A stretch of 40,026 nt of DNA from Pseudonocardia sp. (GCA_026785945.1 JAJAZD010000003.1:1-40026); one strand, 5' to 3'; positions 25,515-33,077 are shown, numbered from the stretch's first letter. Notes: generated from the letters alone by a model not told the origin. Numbers and translations are program-made.

Positions 25515-25534
25515 CCCGGCCGGTACCGGCCGGG
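25515..25534. promoter_or_regulatory. Perfect 20-base palindrome, possible operator
   Basis: CCCGGCCGGTACCGGCCGGG is its own reverse complement. It lies 42 bases upstream of the ATG at 25577. Size and symmetry fit a dimeric regulator such as a TetR-type protein, or a leader hairpin. No regulator gene is adjacent. Confidence 0.55.
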
Positions 25535-25576
25535 CGGTTTCCGCGTAGGTAGTGCCAGTCGCAAGGGAGCGTCGCA

Positions 25577-27151
25577 ATGCCCGTTCGCAGCCCGTACCCG
25601 GATGTCGAGATCCCCGAGGTCTCACTGTTCGACTTCCTCTTCGGCGACTTCGGAGACCGCGCCGACGCTCCGGCGCTGATCGACGGCACCAGCGGTGCCA
25701 CGATCACCTTCGCCGAGCTCGAGGGCATGGTGGTGAAGATCGCGGCGGCGCTGGCCGAGCGCGGCGTCGTGGCCGGTGACGTGGTCGGCATCTTCGCGCC
25801 GAACACCCCGTACTACCCGGCGGTCTTCCACGGCATCCTGCGCGCCAACGCGATCGTCACCAGCGCGAACTCCCTGTACACGCCCGGCGAGCTGGCCCAC
25901 CAGCTGATCGACTCCGGAGCGAAGATGCTGTTCACGATCTCACCGTTCCTCGAGCGCGCCACCGAGGCGGTCACCCAGGCTGGGTTGTCGGCCGACGTGA
26001 TCGTCGTGCTGGACGCGGCCGACGGTGTCGCGTCCCTGCGCGACCTGCTCGCGACCACGGCGGAACCGCCCACGCAGATCGTGACCGCCGGCGACACCGC
26101 CGTGCTGCCCTACTCGTCGGGCACGACGGGCCGGGCGAAGGGCGTGATCCTGACCCACCGCAACCTGGTGGCCAACCTCGCGCAGCTCGAGCCGGTGTTC
26201 CGCGTCACCGCCGAGTCGAAGATCCTCGCCGTGCTGCCGTTCTTCCACATCTACGGCATGACCGTGATGATGAACAACGGCCTGCACAAGCGCTCCACGG
26301 TGATCACGATGCCGCGGTTCGACCTCGCGGAGTTCCTGCGGATCGTCTCCGAGAACGAGATCGACTACGTCTACATCGCCCCGCCCGTCGCGGTGGCGCT
26401 GGCCAAGCACCCGATGATCGACCAGTTCGACCTGTCGTGCATCGAGGTCATCTTCTCCGGCGCGGCCCCACTCGACGCCGAGCTGGGCCGCGCCGTCGCC
26501 CAGCGCCTCGGTTGCCGCGTCCTGCAGGGCTACGGCATGACGGAGCTGAGCCCGGTCAGCCACGCGATGCCCGAGGACCGACCCGAGATGGACCTCAACA
26601 GCGTCGGCCTGGCCCTGCCCAACATCGACTGCAAGCTCGTCGACCCGGAGACCGGTGAGGAGGTCGGGCCCGGCGGTCGCGGCGAGCTGTGGGTCAAGGG
26701 CCCCAACGTCATGAGCGGCTACCTCAACAACCCGGAGGCCACGGCCTTCACCCTCGACGCCGAGGGCTACCTGCACACCGGCGACGTCGCCACGGTCACG
26801 GAGGACGGTGTGTTCACGATCGTCGACCGGGTGAAGGAGCTGATCAAGTACAAGGGCTACCAGGTGCCTCCGGCCGAGCTGGAGGCCCTGCTGCTCACCC
26901 ACGCCAAGATCGCCGACGTCGCCGTCATCGGGGTGAAGGACCACGAGGGCGAAGAGGTGCCGAAGGCGTTCGTCGTCCGCCAGGAGTCGGGCGCGGACCT
27001 CACGGCCGACGACGTCATGACGTTCGTCGCCGAGCGCCTGGCCCCGCACAAGAAGGTGCGGGCCGTGGAGTTCATCGACCAGATCCCCAAGAGCGCCTCC
27101 GGCAAGATCCTGCGCAAGGACCTCCGCGCCCGGGAGGCGGCCACGACCTGA
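25577..27151 (+). CDS. 4-coumarate-CoA ligase-like AMP-binding enzyme
   Basis: 524 residues, ATG preceded by AAGGGAG. An ANL-superfamily acyl-adenylate and CoA ligase. Seen: YSSGTTGRAKGVILTHRNLV (P-loop), FFHIYGMTVMM, GYGMTELSPVSHAM, YLHTGDVATV, the hinge DRVKELIKYKGYQVPPAELE, and the catalytic Lys in PKSASGKILRKDL. The N-terminal RSPYPDVEIPEVSLFDFLF and the GYQVPPAELE hinge are typical of the plant-like 4-coumarate:CoA ligase group in actinobacteria, which use aromatic or fatty acids. The true substrate is unknown. It stands alone between two palindromes upstream and a large hairpin downstream. This is the second such ligase in the window, different in subfamily from the one at 13150. Confidence 0.9.
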   Translation: MPVRSPYPDVEIPEVSLFDFLFGDFGDRADAPALIDGTSGATITFAELEGMVVKIAAALAERGVVAGDVVGIFAPNTPYYPAVFHGILRANAIVTSANSLYTPGELAHQLIDSGAKMLFTISPFLERATEAVTQAGLSADVIVVLDAADGVASLRDLLATTAEPPTQIVTAGDTAVLPYSSGTTGRAKGVILTHRNLVANLAQLEPVFRVTAESKILAVLPFFHIYGMTVMMNNGLHKRSTVITMPRFDLAEFLRIVSENEIDYVYIAPPVAVALAKHPMIDQFDLSCIEVIFSGAAPLDAELGRAVAQRLGCRVLQGYGMTELSPVSHAMPEDRPEMDLNSVGLALPNIDCKLVDPETGEEVGPGGRGELWVKGPNVMSGYLNNPEATAFTLDAEGYLHTGDVATVTEDGVFTIVDRVKELIKYKGYQVPPAELEALLLTHAKIADVAVIGVKDHEGEEVPKAFVVRQESGADLTADDVMTFVAERLAPHKKVRAVEFIDQIPKSASGKILRKDLRAREAATT

Positions 27152-27184
27152 CCGGGCGTCCGCGGTGGAACGGGCCTCGTCGGA

Positions 27185-27253
27185 GTCATGCCCCCCACGA
27201 CAGCGTCGCGCCCCCCGTCGAACGGGCGCACACCACTGAACGGGGGGCATGAC
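27185..27253. terminator. Large two-level hairpin after the 4CL-like gene
   Basis: GTCATGCCCCCC (27185-27196) and GGGGGGCATGAC (27242-27253) are perfect 12-base arms. Inside is a second stem, GCGCCC (27208-27213) with GGGCGC (27224-27229). It begins 33 bases after the stop codon, so a terminator is the simplest reading. A cruciform or protein-binding site is possible. Confidence 0.55.
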
Positions 27254-27274
27254 GTGAGGTGCGAGCGGCCCCTT

Positions 27275-27299
27275 GTGATTTCCGTCATGTCTGGGGTAC
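27275..27299 (+). promoter_or_regulatory. Sigma-B/SigF-type promoter of csbD
   Basis: GTGATT at 27275-27280 and GGGTAC at 27294-27299 are 13 bases apart and resemble the actinobacterial stress-sigma consensus (G-N-N-T, 14-16 bases, GGGTAY). It lies about 58 bases before the csbD ATG. CsbD proteins are classical general-stress genes, which fits. Confidence 0.5.
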
Positions 27300-27357
27300 T
27301 CCTTGGTGAAACCGCCTACCCCACCTCCGACCGATGGACACGACGAGAGGGAGACCC

Positions 27358-27567
27358 ATGAGTTTCGTGGACAAGGCCAAGAACAAGGCGCAGGAGGTCA
27401 CCGGCAAGGGCAAGGAGAAGGCCGGTGACGTCACCGGGAACGAGGAGCTCGAGCGCGAGGGCCGCGCGGACCAGGGCGAGGCCGGGTTCAAGCAGGCCGG
27501 GGAGAACGTGAAGGACGGCGTGCGGAACGCCGGGGACGCGGTGAAGGGTGCCGTGAAGAAGGACTGA
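27358..27567 (+). CDS. CsbD-family stress protein
   Basis: 69 residues, highly charged: DKAKNKAQEVTGKGKEKAGD, then GNEELEREGRADQGEAGFKQ, and a Lys-rich tail. This is the CsbD pattern; the family is induced by the general stress sigma factor in Bacillus and actinobacteria, with unknown biochemical role. The protein is probably mostly disordered or helical and soluble. The ATG at 27358 follows GAGAGGGAGA; an upstream in-frame ATG at 27334 lacks a ribosome-binding site. Confidence 0.92.
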   Translation: MSFVDKAKNKAQEVTGKGKEKAGDVTGNEELEREGRADQGEAGFKQAGENVKDGVRNAGDAVKGAVKKD

Positions 27568-27623
27568 GCCCAGCAGCAGGCCGCTGCGTCGAGCGCCGGG
27601 TGCGGTGGCGCGGCGCGGCGGCC

Positions 27624-27629
27624 TACGGT
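27624..27629 (+). promoter_or_regulatory. -10 box of leaderless ohrR
   Basis: TACGGT is followed by six bases and the ATG at 27636, so transcription should begin at the start codon. No ribosome-binding site is visible, which supports this. Confidence 0.6.
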
Positions 27630-27635
27630 AGTGGC

Positions 27636-28085
27636 ATGGCACCGGCCGGGACGAGGCGATCCGTATCGCTCGATGAGCAGCTGTGCTTCGCGCTGTACAC
27701 GGCTTCGCGCGCGATGACGAGCTGTTATCGCACGATGCTGGAGGCACTGGGCATCACCTACCCGCAGTATCTGGTGATGCTCGTGCTGTGGGAGCGGGGC
27801 GACACGGCGGTGACCGGCATCGGGCAGGCGTTGCAGCTCGAGACCGGCACACTCTCGCCGCTGCTGAAGCGGCTGGAGGTCGGCGGCCTCGTCACGCGCA
27901 CCCGCCAGACCGACGACGAGCGCTCGGTGCTCGTCTCGCTCACTCCGGCCGGCCGGGAGATGGAGGGTCGCACCGCCACCGTGCAGGAACAGATCGGCGA
28001 GGCCACGGGCCTGTCACGTGAGAAGATGGTCGAGCTGCGCGAGACGCTGCGCGTCCTCACCGTCCGTCTGCGCTCCGGCAGCTGA
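27636..28085 (+). CDS. ohrR: OhrR-type MarR repressor, organic peroxide sensor
   Basis: 149 residues. MarR-family winged-helix repressor that closely follows OhrR: LDEQLCFALYTASRAMTSCY, GITYPQYLVMLVLWERGDTA, LETGTLSPLLKRLEVGGLVT, DDERSVLVSLT (wing). The redox Cys is C17; Y31 and Y42 stand at the same distances as Cys15, Tyr29 and Tyr40 of B. subtilis OhrR, so peroxide sensing by Cys oxidation should be intact. C30 is an extra Cys that could act as a second thiol. OhrR normally represses the peroxidase gene ohr, which is not found in this window. The start ATG is chosen for its leaderless -10 spacing; the frame is open to 27600. Confidence 0.88.
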   Translation: MAPAGTRRSVSLDEQLCFALYTASRAMTSCYRTMLEALGITYPQYLVMLVLWERGDTAVTGIGQALQLETGTLSPLLKRLEVGGLVTRTRQTDDERSVLVSLTPAGREMEGRTATVQEQIGEATGLSREKMVELRETLRVLTVRLRSGS

Positions 28086-28110
28086 CGGGCCCCCGCCCGG
28101 ATTGCCGGCC

Positions 28111-28869
28111 GTGACCGCACAGATCCTCGACCGGCTCGGACGCCGGCCGCTCTGGCAGCAGTTGCTCCTCGATCTGCGCCGCCGCCTCGACCTCGACGAG
28201 TTCGCGGTCGCTTTCCCCGGCGAGTTGGCTCTCGTCGCCGAGTACGGGGTCAGCCGGCACACGGTGCGGGAGGCGGTCCGCCGGCTGCGTGACGAGGGCC
28301 TGGTCATCTCCGGTCGTGGACGAACGCCTCGGCGCGCCGGACCCACCGACATCGAGCAGCCACTCGGGGAGATCTACAGCCTGTTCTCCGCCGTCGAGGC
28401 CACCGGTCGGGTGCAGCGCAGTGTCGTGCGCACGCTCGACGTCCGGGCCGACGGGGTCGTCGCGGCCCGGCTCGGGCTGGAGGAGTCCACACCGCTCGTG
28501 CACCTGGAACGCCTGCGTCTCGCCGACGCCGAGCCGCTGGCCGTCGACCGGGTGTGGCTGCCCGAGAACCTCGCCGCGCCGCTGCTGGAGGTCGACTTCG
28601 GCCGGACCGCGCTCTATGCCGAGTACGCCGCACGATGCGGTGTCCGGGTCACGGGCGGAAGCGAGCGGATCAGGGCCGTGGTGCCCGGTGAGGCCGAGCG
28701 CCGACTGCTCGGCGTCGGTCCCGGGGTGGCCGCGCTGGCGATCGACCGGCTCGGATGCGCGGGTGGGCGTCCCGTCGAATGGCGTCAGACCCTGGTCCGC
28801 GCCGACCGGTTCAGCGTGACCGCGCGCTTCTCCGCCGACGACGGATACCGCGTCGACGGGAGTGCCTGA
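28111..28869 (+). CDS. GntR-family regulator with UTRA domain
   Basis: 252 residues. N-terminal winged helix (about 1-75): PLWQQLLLDLRRRLDLDEFA, VAEYGVSRHTVREAVRRLRD, GLVISGRGRTP. The C-terminal UTRA effector domain (about 95-245) has GRVQRSVVRTLDVRADGVVA, LEESTPLVHLERLRLADAEP and AALAIDRLGCAGGRPVEWRQ, as in the HutC subfamily. The ligand and targets are unknown. The GTG at 28111 is taken; a TTG at 28102 is in frame. It starts 25 bases after ohrR on the same strand and may share its transcript. Confidence 0.88.
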   Translation: MTAQILDRLGRRPLWQQLLLDLRRRLDLDEFAVAFPGELALVAEYGVSRHTVREAVRRLRDEGLVISGRGRTPRRAGPTDIEQPLGEIYSLFSAVEATGRVQRSVVRTLDVRADGVVAARLGLEESTPLVHLERLRLADAEPLAVDRVWLPENLAAPLLEVDFGRTALYAEYAARCGVRVTGGSERIRAVVPGEAERRLLGVGPGVAALAIDRLGCAGGRPVEWRQTLVRADRFSVTARFSADDGYRVDGSA

Positions 28870-28914
28870 CCGCTACTTCAGGTCGACGTGGATGCCACCG
28901 GCCGTCAGCCCAGG

Positions 28915-29421
28915 TCAGCCGCCTGCGGTGGAGACCCCGACCCCGCCACGGGTCTGGGCCCCGTATCGCTCGATGTCGGCGTCGAGCTCGAGGGGAGCGG
29001 TGCCCATCCGGACGTCGTGGGTCAGGAGGTCGGCCGGCACGAGCCAGCTCACCTCGAACTCGATGCCGTCGGGATCGCGCGCGTAGAGAGCCTTCGTCGC
29101 GCCGTGGTCCGAGGACCCGACGAGGGAGCCGTGTGTGGACAGGACACCGGCGATGCGGCGGAGCTCGGCGAGTGTGTCGACCTCCCACGCCAGGTGGTAC
29201 AGCCCCACCGTCGAGCGCCCGGCCTCGGAGTCACCGGCCTCGGGTCCCATGGCGAACAGTCCGAGGTCGTGGTCGTTGGTGGACGCCTCCGCCTGCAGGA
29301 ACATCGCCTTGCCGGGCACGCCCGCCACGGTGCGGAACCCCAGGGCGTCGCTGTAGAAGGCCACGCTGCGGTCGACGTCGCGGACGTAGAGGACGGCGTG
29401 GTTGAGCCGTTGGACGGGCAT
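28915..29421 (-). CDS. VOC-family metalloenzyme (glyoxalase/dioxygenase-like)
   Basis: 168 residues with two beta-alpha-beta-beta-beta units. Likely metal ligands: His in LNHAVLYVRDVD (near the N-terminus), His in YHLAWEVDTLAEL and Glu in PDGIEFEVSWLV, the 2-His-1-carboxylate set of extradiol (catechol 2,3-) dioxygenases. Substrate unknown; an aromatic diol or an electrophile detoxification role are both possible. The ATG at 29421 follows GGGAGG. It is divergent from a MarR gene, and its promoter region carries the operator TTGAACTTTCAA (29440-29451), so it is probably repressed by that MarR protein. Confidence 0.87.
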   Translation of the reverse strand: MPVQRLNHAVLYVRDVDRSVAFYSDALGFRTVAGVPGKAMFLQAEASTNDHDLGLFAMGPEAGDSEAGRSTVGLYHLAWEVDTLAELRRIAGVLSTHGSLVGSSDHGATKALYARDPDGIEFEVSWLVPADLLTHDVRMGTAPLELDADIERYGAQTRGGVGVSTAGG

Positions 29422-29439
29422 GGGGGTCCTCCCAAATAG

Positions 29440-29484
29440 TTGAACTTTCAAGTCCAACCTACGTCGCGACCCATGAAAGTTCAA
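29440..29484. promoter_or_regulatory. Two MarR-type operators in the VOC/marR divergent promoter
   Basis: TTGAACTTTCAA (29440-29451) is a palindrome. TGAAAGTTCAA (29474-29484) is its inverted copy over 11 bases, with centres about 33 bases apart. The first lies where the VOC promoter should be; the second overlaps the expected -35 region of the leaderless marR promoter. Arrangement and size fit autoregulation by a MarR dimer at both genes. Confidence 0.7.
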
Positions 29485-29493
29485 TGTCTCCCG

Positions 29494-29499
29494 TACCCT
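29494..29499 (+). promoter_or_regulatory. -10 box of leaderless marR-type gene
   Basis: TACCCT is followed by six bases and the GTG at 29506, which places the transcript start at the start codon. Confidence 0.6.
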
Positions 29500-29505
29500 G
29501 CAGGG

Positions 29506-30021
29506 GTGGACGGACCGGAGCAGCGGTGGCTCGACCCCGACGAGCAGGAGGCGTGGCGGGCGTACCTCGCCGCCACGACCGTCCTCGAGTCCGCACTCGA
29601 CCGCCAGCTCCAGCGGGACTCCGGAATGCCGCACGCCTACTACCAGATCCTGGCCATGCTCTCCGACGTCCCCGGTCGCACCCTGCGCATGAGCGACCTG
29701 GCCACCGTCACGCAGAGCTCGCAGAGCCGGCTCTCGCACGCCGTCAGCCGCCTGGAACGCAACGGGTGGGTATGCCGCCTGCCGTGCAAGGACGACCGGC
29801 GCAGCACGCTCGCCCGCCTCACCGACGCCGGCTTCGACGCACTGGCGGCGGCCGCGCCCGATCACGTACGCACCGTTCGCGCCCAGGTGTTCGACCTGCT
29901 GTCCGACGAGCAGGTGAGCCAGCTGCGTGACATCTGCCGCACCGTGTTCGGCGGGCTCGCCACCGAGTCGGGGTGCGCGGGCCTGCCCGGCGAGCTGACC
30001 GGACGCCGGCACGTGTCCTGA
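29506..30021 (+). CDS. MarR-family regulator
   Basis: 171 residues. Winged helix-turn-helix with dimer helices: AWRAYLAATTVLESALDRQL, YYQILAMLSDVPGRTLRMSD, SSQSRLSHAVSRLERNGWVC (recognition helix), CKDDRRSTLARLTDAG (wing), LSDEQVSQLRDICRTVF. It probably senses a small phenolic or other ligand and controls the divergent VOC gene and itself through the operators at 29440-29484. The GTG at 29506 is chosen because a -10 box precedes it by six bases and relatives start there; the open frame extends to an ATG at 29440 inside the operator, which is not likely to be translated. Confidence 0.9.
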   Translation: MDGPEQRWLDPDEQEAWRAYLAATTVLESALDRQLQRDSGMPHAYYQILAMLSDVPGRTLRMSDLATVTQSSQSRLSHAVSRLERNGWVCRLPCKDDRRSTLARLTDAGFDALAAAAPDHVRTVRAQVFDLLSDEQVSQLRDICRTVFGGLATESGCAGLPGELTGRRHVS

Positions 30022-30072
30022 TCCCCGTGTCCTGATCTCTGGCCGGGCCGCCGGTCCTGGCACAGTGGTGCC

Positions 30073-30813
30073 ATGGGGACACTGGTGCTGCTGCGACACG
30101 GTCAGAGCGTGTGGAACGCCGAGAACCTGTTCACCGGCTGGGTCGACGTGCCGCTCTCGGAGACAGGTGAGCAGGAGGCGCGCCGCGGTGGCGAGCTGCT
30201 GCGATCCGACGGGGTGCTCCCCGACGTCGTGCACACGTCCTTGCTGCGCCGCGCGATCTCCACGGCGAACCTCGCCCTCGACGCCTGCGACCGGCACTGG
30301 ATCCCGGTGCGCAGGGACTGGCGGCTCAACGAGCGGCACTACGGCGCACTGCAGGGCAAGAACAAGAAGCAGACCCTCGAGGAGTTCGGCGAGGAGCAGT
30401 TCATGCTGTGGCGGCGCTCGTACGACACCCCGCCGCCACCGATCGCACCGGGCTCGGAGTTCGCGCAGGACGGCGACCAGCGCTACGGCGACGTGGGTGA
30501 CGCGATGCCGCGCACGGAGTGCCTCGCGGACGTCGTGGCACGGTTCCTGCCGTACTGGGAGGCGGAGGTCATGCCCGACCTGCGGGCCGGCAAGGTCGTA
30601 CTGCTGGCGGCGCACGGCAACTCGCTGCGCGCACTGGTCAAGCACCTCGACGGCGTCTCCGACGAGGCCATCGCCGGCCTGAACATCCCGACCGGCATAC
30701 CACTGCGCTACGACCTCGACGCCGACTTCCGGCCGACGACCCCGGGGGGTACCTACCTCGATCCCTCCGCGGCAGCGGAGGCGGTCGCCGCCGTGGCCGC
30801 CCAAGGGCGATGA
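30073..30813 (+). CDS. gpmA: 2,3-bisphosphoglycerate-dependent phosphoglycerate mutase
   Basis: 246 residues. A glycolytic enzyme interconverting 3- and 2-phosphoglycerate through a phospho-histidine. The phosphorylated His is H9 in [20 protein letters not shown]; the second His, H181, is in [15 protein letters not shown]. Other landmarks are [32 protein letters not shown] and YDTPPPPI. The length is normal. No ribosome-binding site is seen, and CACAGT six bases before the ATG is an imperfect -10 box, so it too may be leaderless. It lies upstream of senX3-regX3, the same order as in mycobacteria. Confidence 0.97.
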   Translation: MGTLVLLRHGQSVWNAENLFTGWVDVPLSETGEQEARRGGELLRSDGVLPDVVHTSLLRRAISTANLALDACDRHWIPVRRDWRLNERHYGALQGKNKKQTLEEFGEEQFMLWRRSYDTPPPPIAPGSEFAQDGDQRYGDVGDAMPRTECLADVVARFLPYWEAEVMPDLRAGKVVLLAAHGNSLRALVKHLDGVSDEAIAGLNIPTGIPLRYDLDADFRPTTPGGTYLDPSAAAEAVAAVAAQGR

Positions 30814-30842
30814 CCCGCCCGCCGCCCGGATCCGCTGTTCGC

Positions 30843-30859
30843 GTGAACATGACGTGAAC
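30843..30859. promoter_or_regulatory. PHO-box-like direct repeat upstream of senX3
   Basis: GTGAAC at 30843-30848 and again at 30854-30859, exactly 11 bases apart; on the minus strand this reads GTTCACGTCATGTTCACGCG. Direct repeats of GTTCAC every 11 bases are the binding pattern of PhoP/RegX3-type regulators in actinobacteria, so autoregulation of senX3-regX3 is likely. Confidence 0.55.
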
Positions 30860-30940
30860 GGCGCCGGAAATATGTCGCCCTCGCGCGTCATCAGAATCAC
30901 CCGAGCCTCGCTGGGTGGTGTAGAGGCCCACCCTCCTGCC

Positions 30941-30946
30941 TACGAT
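30941..30946 (+). promoter_or_regulatory. Candidate -10 box of senX3
   Basis: TACGAT matches the TANNNT pattern, about 80 bases upstream of the senX3 GTG and downstream of the PHO-box-like repeat. No clear -35 was found, as expected of an activated promoter. Confidence 0.4.
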
Positions 30947-31026
30947 GCGGGCGTGATCGGGCCGGGACCACCCACCAGGTGAAGGCCCAACCGGTGCGAC
31001 GTGACGTTGGGTAGCAGGGAGGTGTC

Positions 31027-32247
31027 GTGGTCGCTCTGCTGTGCACGGTGATCGGCGTGGTCGCGCTCGTGCTGGGCGTGGTGATCGGGCGCCGCGCGGG
31101 CCGGCGGCCCGACGAGACGCCCGCGGCGAGCGTCGAGCCGAGACCCGGGCCGCCCATGGCCGACCTCCTGCAGCGTGTCTTCCGCTTTGCCGATGCCGGC
31201 CTCGTGGTCCTGAACAGGTCAGGCGAGGTGGTCCTGCACAACCCCCGTGCGGCGGAGCTCGGGGTCGTCAAGGCCGGTCGTGCGGACGCCCGCGCCTGCG
31301 CCGCCTGCGAGAAGGTGCTCGAGACCGGCGTCGACACCGCCGTCGACCTCTCCCCGCTCGACCATCGCGGTCGCCAGCCCGCCGCGGTGCTCGCCCACGT
31401 CCGGCCGCTCGGCAACGGGTTCACGATGGTGGAGGCCGGTGACACCTCCGACGCGGTCCGGTTGGAGGCCACCCGCCGGGACTTCGTGGCCAACGTCAGC
31501 CACGAGCTCAAGACGCCCGTCGGCGCGGTCGGGCTCCTCGCCGAGGCCGTGCTCGACGCGGCCGACGACCCCGCCGAGGTGCGCCGGTTCAGCACCAAGA
31601 TCCTCCACGAGGCCACCCGGCTGGGAAACCTGGTCACCGAGCTGATCGCGCTCTCCCGCCTCACCGGGGCCGAGCGGCTGCCCGAGCTCTGCGTCGTCGA
31701 CGTCGACGAGGTGGTGCGGGAGGCGCTCGCCCGCGCCCGGCTCTCCGGCGAGTCCGCCGGGATCGAGATCATCGTCGATCGGCCCACCGGGCTCGAGGTC
31801 GAGGGTGATCTGACGTTGCTGGTCACCGCGCTGTCGAACCTCGTCGAGAACGCGATCGCCTACTCGTCGCCGGATGCGTCGGTGTCGGTCTCCCGGCGGC
31901 TCACCGGGGATTCCGTCGAGGTCGCGGTCACCGACCGCGGCATCGGGATCGCCCCCGAGCACCAGAAGCGGGTGTTCGAGCGGTTCTTCCGGGTCGATCC
32001 CGCCCGATCGCGCTCCACCGGTGGCACCGGCCTCGGCTTGGCGATCGTCAAGCACGTGCTGGCCAACCACGGTGGTGACGTCCGGTTGTGGAGCAGTCCG
32101 GGCACCGGATCCACCTTCACGATGCGGCTCCCCGTCCGCGTCCCGCAGCCCGACGACGTCGACGACGACGACCCGGGTCCCGACCACCTCGCCGCGCCGG
32201 TCGATCCCGTGCCGCGGTCCGCACAGCTCTCCGACCGAGTCGGGTGA
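31027..32247 (+). CDS. senX3: Sensor histidine kinase SenX3 (phosphate signalling)
   Basis: 406 residues. An N-terminal membrane segment (VALLCTVIGVVALVLGVVIG), a PAS-like sensor region (about 45-140, FRFADAGLVVLNRSGEVVLH), a HisKA dimerisation helix with phospho-acceptor H159 (FVANVSHELKTPVGA), and an ATPase domain with N-box LVENAIAYSS, G1 DRGIGIAPEHQKRVFERFFR and G2 GGTGLGLAIV. In mycobacteria this kinase controls the phosphate-starvation response together with the Pst system and RegX3. The GTG is placed behind AGGGAGGTG, a strong ribosome-binding site. regX3 follows 14 bases after the stop, so they are one operon. The disordered Asp-rich C-terminal tail is unremarkable. Confidence 0.95.
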   Translation: MVALLCTVIGVVALVLGVVIGRRAGRRPDETPAASVEPRPGPPMADLLQRVFRFADAGLVVLNRSGEVVLHNPRAAELGVVKAGRADARACAACEKVLETGVDTAVDLSPLDHRGRQPAAVLAHVRPLGNGFTMVEAGDTSDAVRLEATRRDFVANVSHELKTPVGAVGLLAEAVLDAADDPAEVRRFSTKILHEATRLGNLVTELIALSRLTGAERLPELCVVDVDEVVREALARARLSGESAGIEIIVDRPTGLEVEGDLTLLVTALSNLVENAIAYSSPDASVSVSRRLTGDSVEVAVTDRGIGIAPEHQKRVFERFFRVDPARSRSTGGTGLGLAIVKHVLANHGGDVRLWSSPGTGSTFTMRLPVRVPQPDDVDDDDPGPDHLAAPVDPVPRSAQLSDRVG

Positions 32248-32261
32248 GCAAGGAGGATGAC

Positions 32262-32951
32262 ATGACCAGGGTGCTCATCGTGGAGGACGAGGAATCGTTC
32301 GCCGATCCGCTCGCCTTCCTGCTGCGCAAGGAAGGCTTCACCACCGCCGTGGCGGGCACGGGCCAGGACGCGCTGGAGGAGTTCGACCGCAACGGCGCCG
32401 ACATCGTGCTGCTCGACCTCATGCTCCCCGGCATGAGCGGCACCGACGTATGCAAGGCCCTGCGGACCCGCTCCACGGTCCCGGTGATCATGGTGACGGC
32501 CCGCGACAGCGAGATCGACAAGGTTGTCGGCCTGGAGCTGGGCGCCGACGACTACGTGACCAAACCGTACTCCGCGCGTGAGCTGATCGCCCGGGTCCGC
32601 GCGGTGCTCCGGCGCGGCGGGGAGGGCAGCATCGAGGTCGACGGCCTGCCGGGGGTGCTCGAGGCCGGGCCGGTGCGGATGGACGTCGAGCGGCACGTGG
32701 TGTCGGTCAACGGCGGTGACGTCGCGCTGCCGCTCAAGGAGTTCGACCTGCTGGAGTACCTGCTGCGCAACGTCGGCCGGGTGCTCACCCGCGGCCAGCT
32801 GATCGACCGTGTGTGGGGCGCCGACTACGTCGGTGACACGAAGACCCTCGACGTCCACGTGAAACGCCTGCGCTCGAAGGTGGAACACGACCCGGGCGCC
32901 CCGAAGCACCTGGTCACCGTCCGCGGCCTGGGCTACAAGTTCGAGGCCTGA
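32262..32951 (+). CDS. regX3: Response regulator RegX3
   Basis: 229 residues, OmpR/PhoB family. The receiver domain (about 1-115) has the acidic pocket VEDEE, phospho-acceptor D52 (IVLLDLMLPG), Thr in VTARDSE and Lys in DDYVTKPYSARELI. The C-terminal winged helix (about 135-229) reads ALPLKEFDLLEYLLRNVGRV, RGQLIDRVWG, TLDVHVKRLRSKVE and VTVRGLGYKFEA. The ATG follows AGGAGGATGAC with ideal spacing. It regulates phosphate-scavenging and related genes in mycobacteria by binding GTTCAC repeats; such a repeat is found upstream of senX3 here. A 14-base palindrome (CGGTCGATCGACCG, 32960-32973) follows the gene and may be part of a terminator. Confidence 0.96.
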   Translation: MTRVLIVEDEESFADPLAFLLRKEGFTTAVAGTGQDALEEFDRNGADIVLLDLMLPGMSGTDVCKALRTRSTVPVIMVTARDSEIDKVVGLELGADDYVTKPYSARELIARVRAVLRRGGEGSIEVDGLPGVLEAGPVRMDVERHVVSVNGGDVALPLKEFDLLEYLLRNVGRVLTRGQLIDRVWGADYVGDTKTLDVHVKRLRSKVEHDPGAPKHLVTVRGLGYKFEA

Positions 32952-33077
32952 CTCCGTCCCGGTCGATCGACCGACTCCCGGCCATGATCGGCGCGGGCAG
33001 GTACCGACCGGTGGCTTTCAGTAGTCGGCAGTTGCTGATGGTGATGAATTCGATGACGAGGATGTCACGACGGCGCG

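Larger units (their letters stand above)
25277..25576. other. Intergenic region upstream of the 4CL-like gene
   Basis: A 300-base gap. I see no credible gene. Its right half carries two strong palindromes (25476-25498 and 25515-25534) and the ribosome-binding site AAGGGAG before the ATG at 25577. Confidence 0.5.

Noticed and set aside
25515-25534. End of an insertion sequence
   Set aside because: A single perfect palindrome without transposase, target duplication or a second end; an operator or hairpin is simpler.
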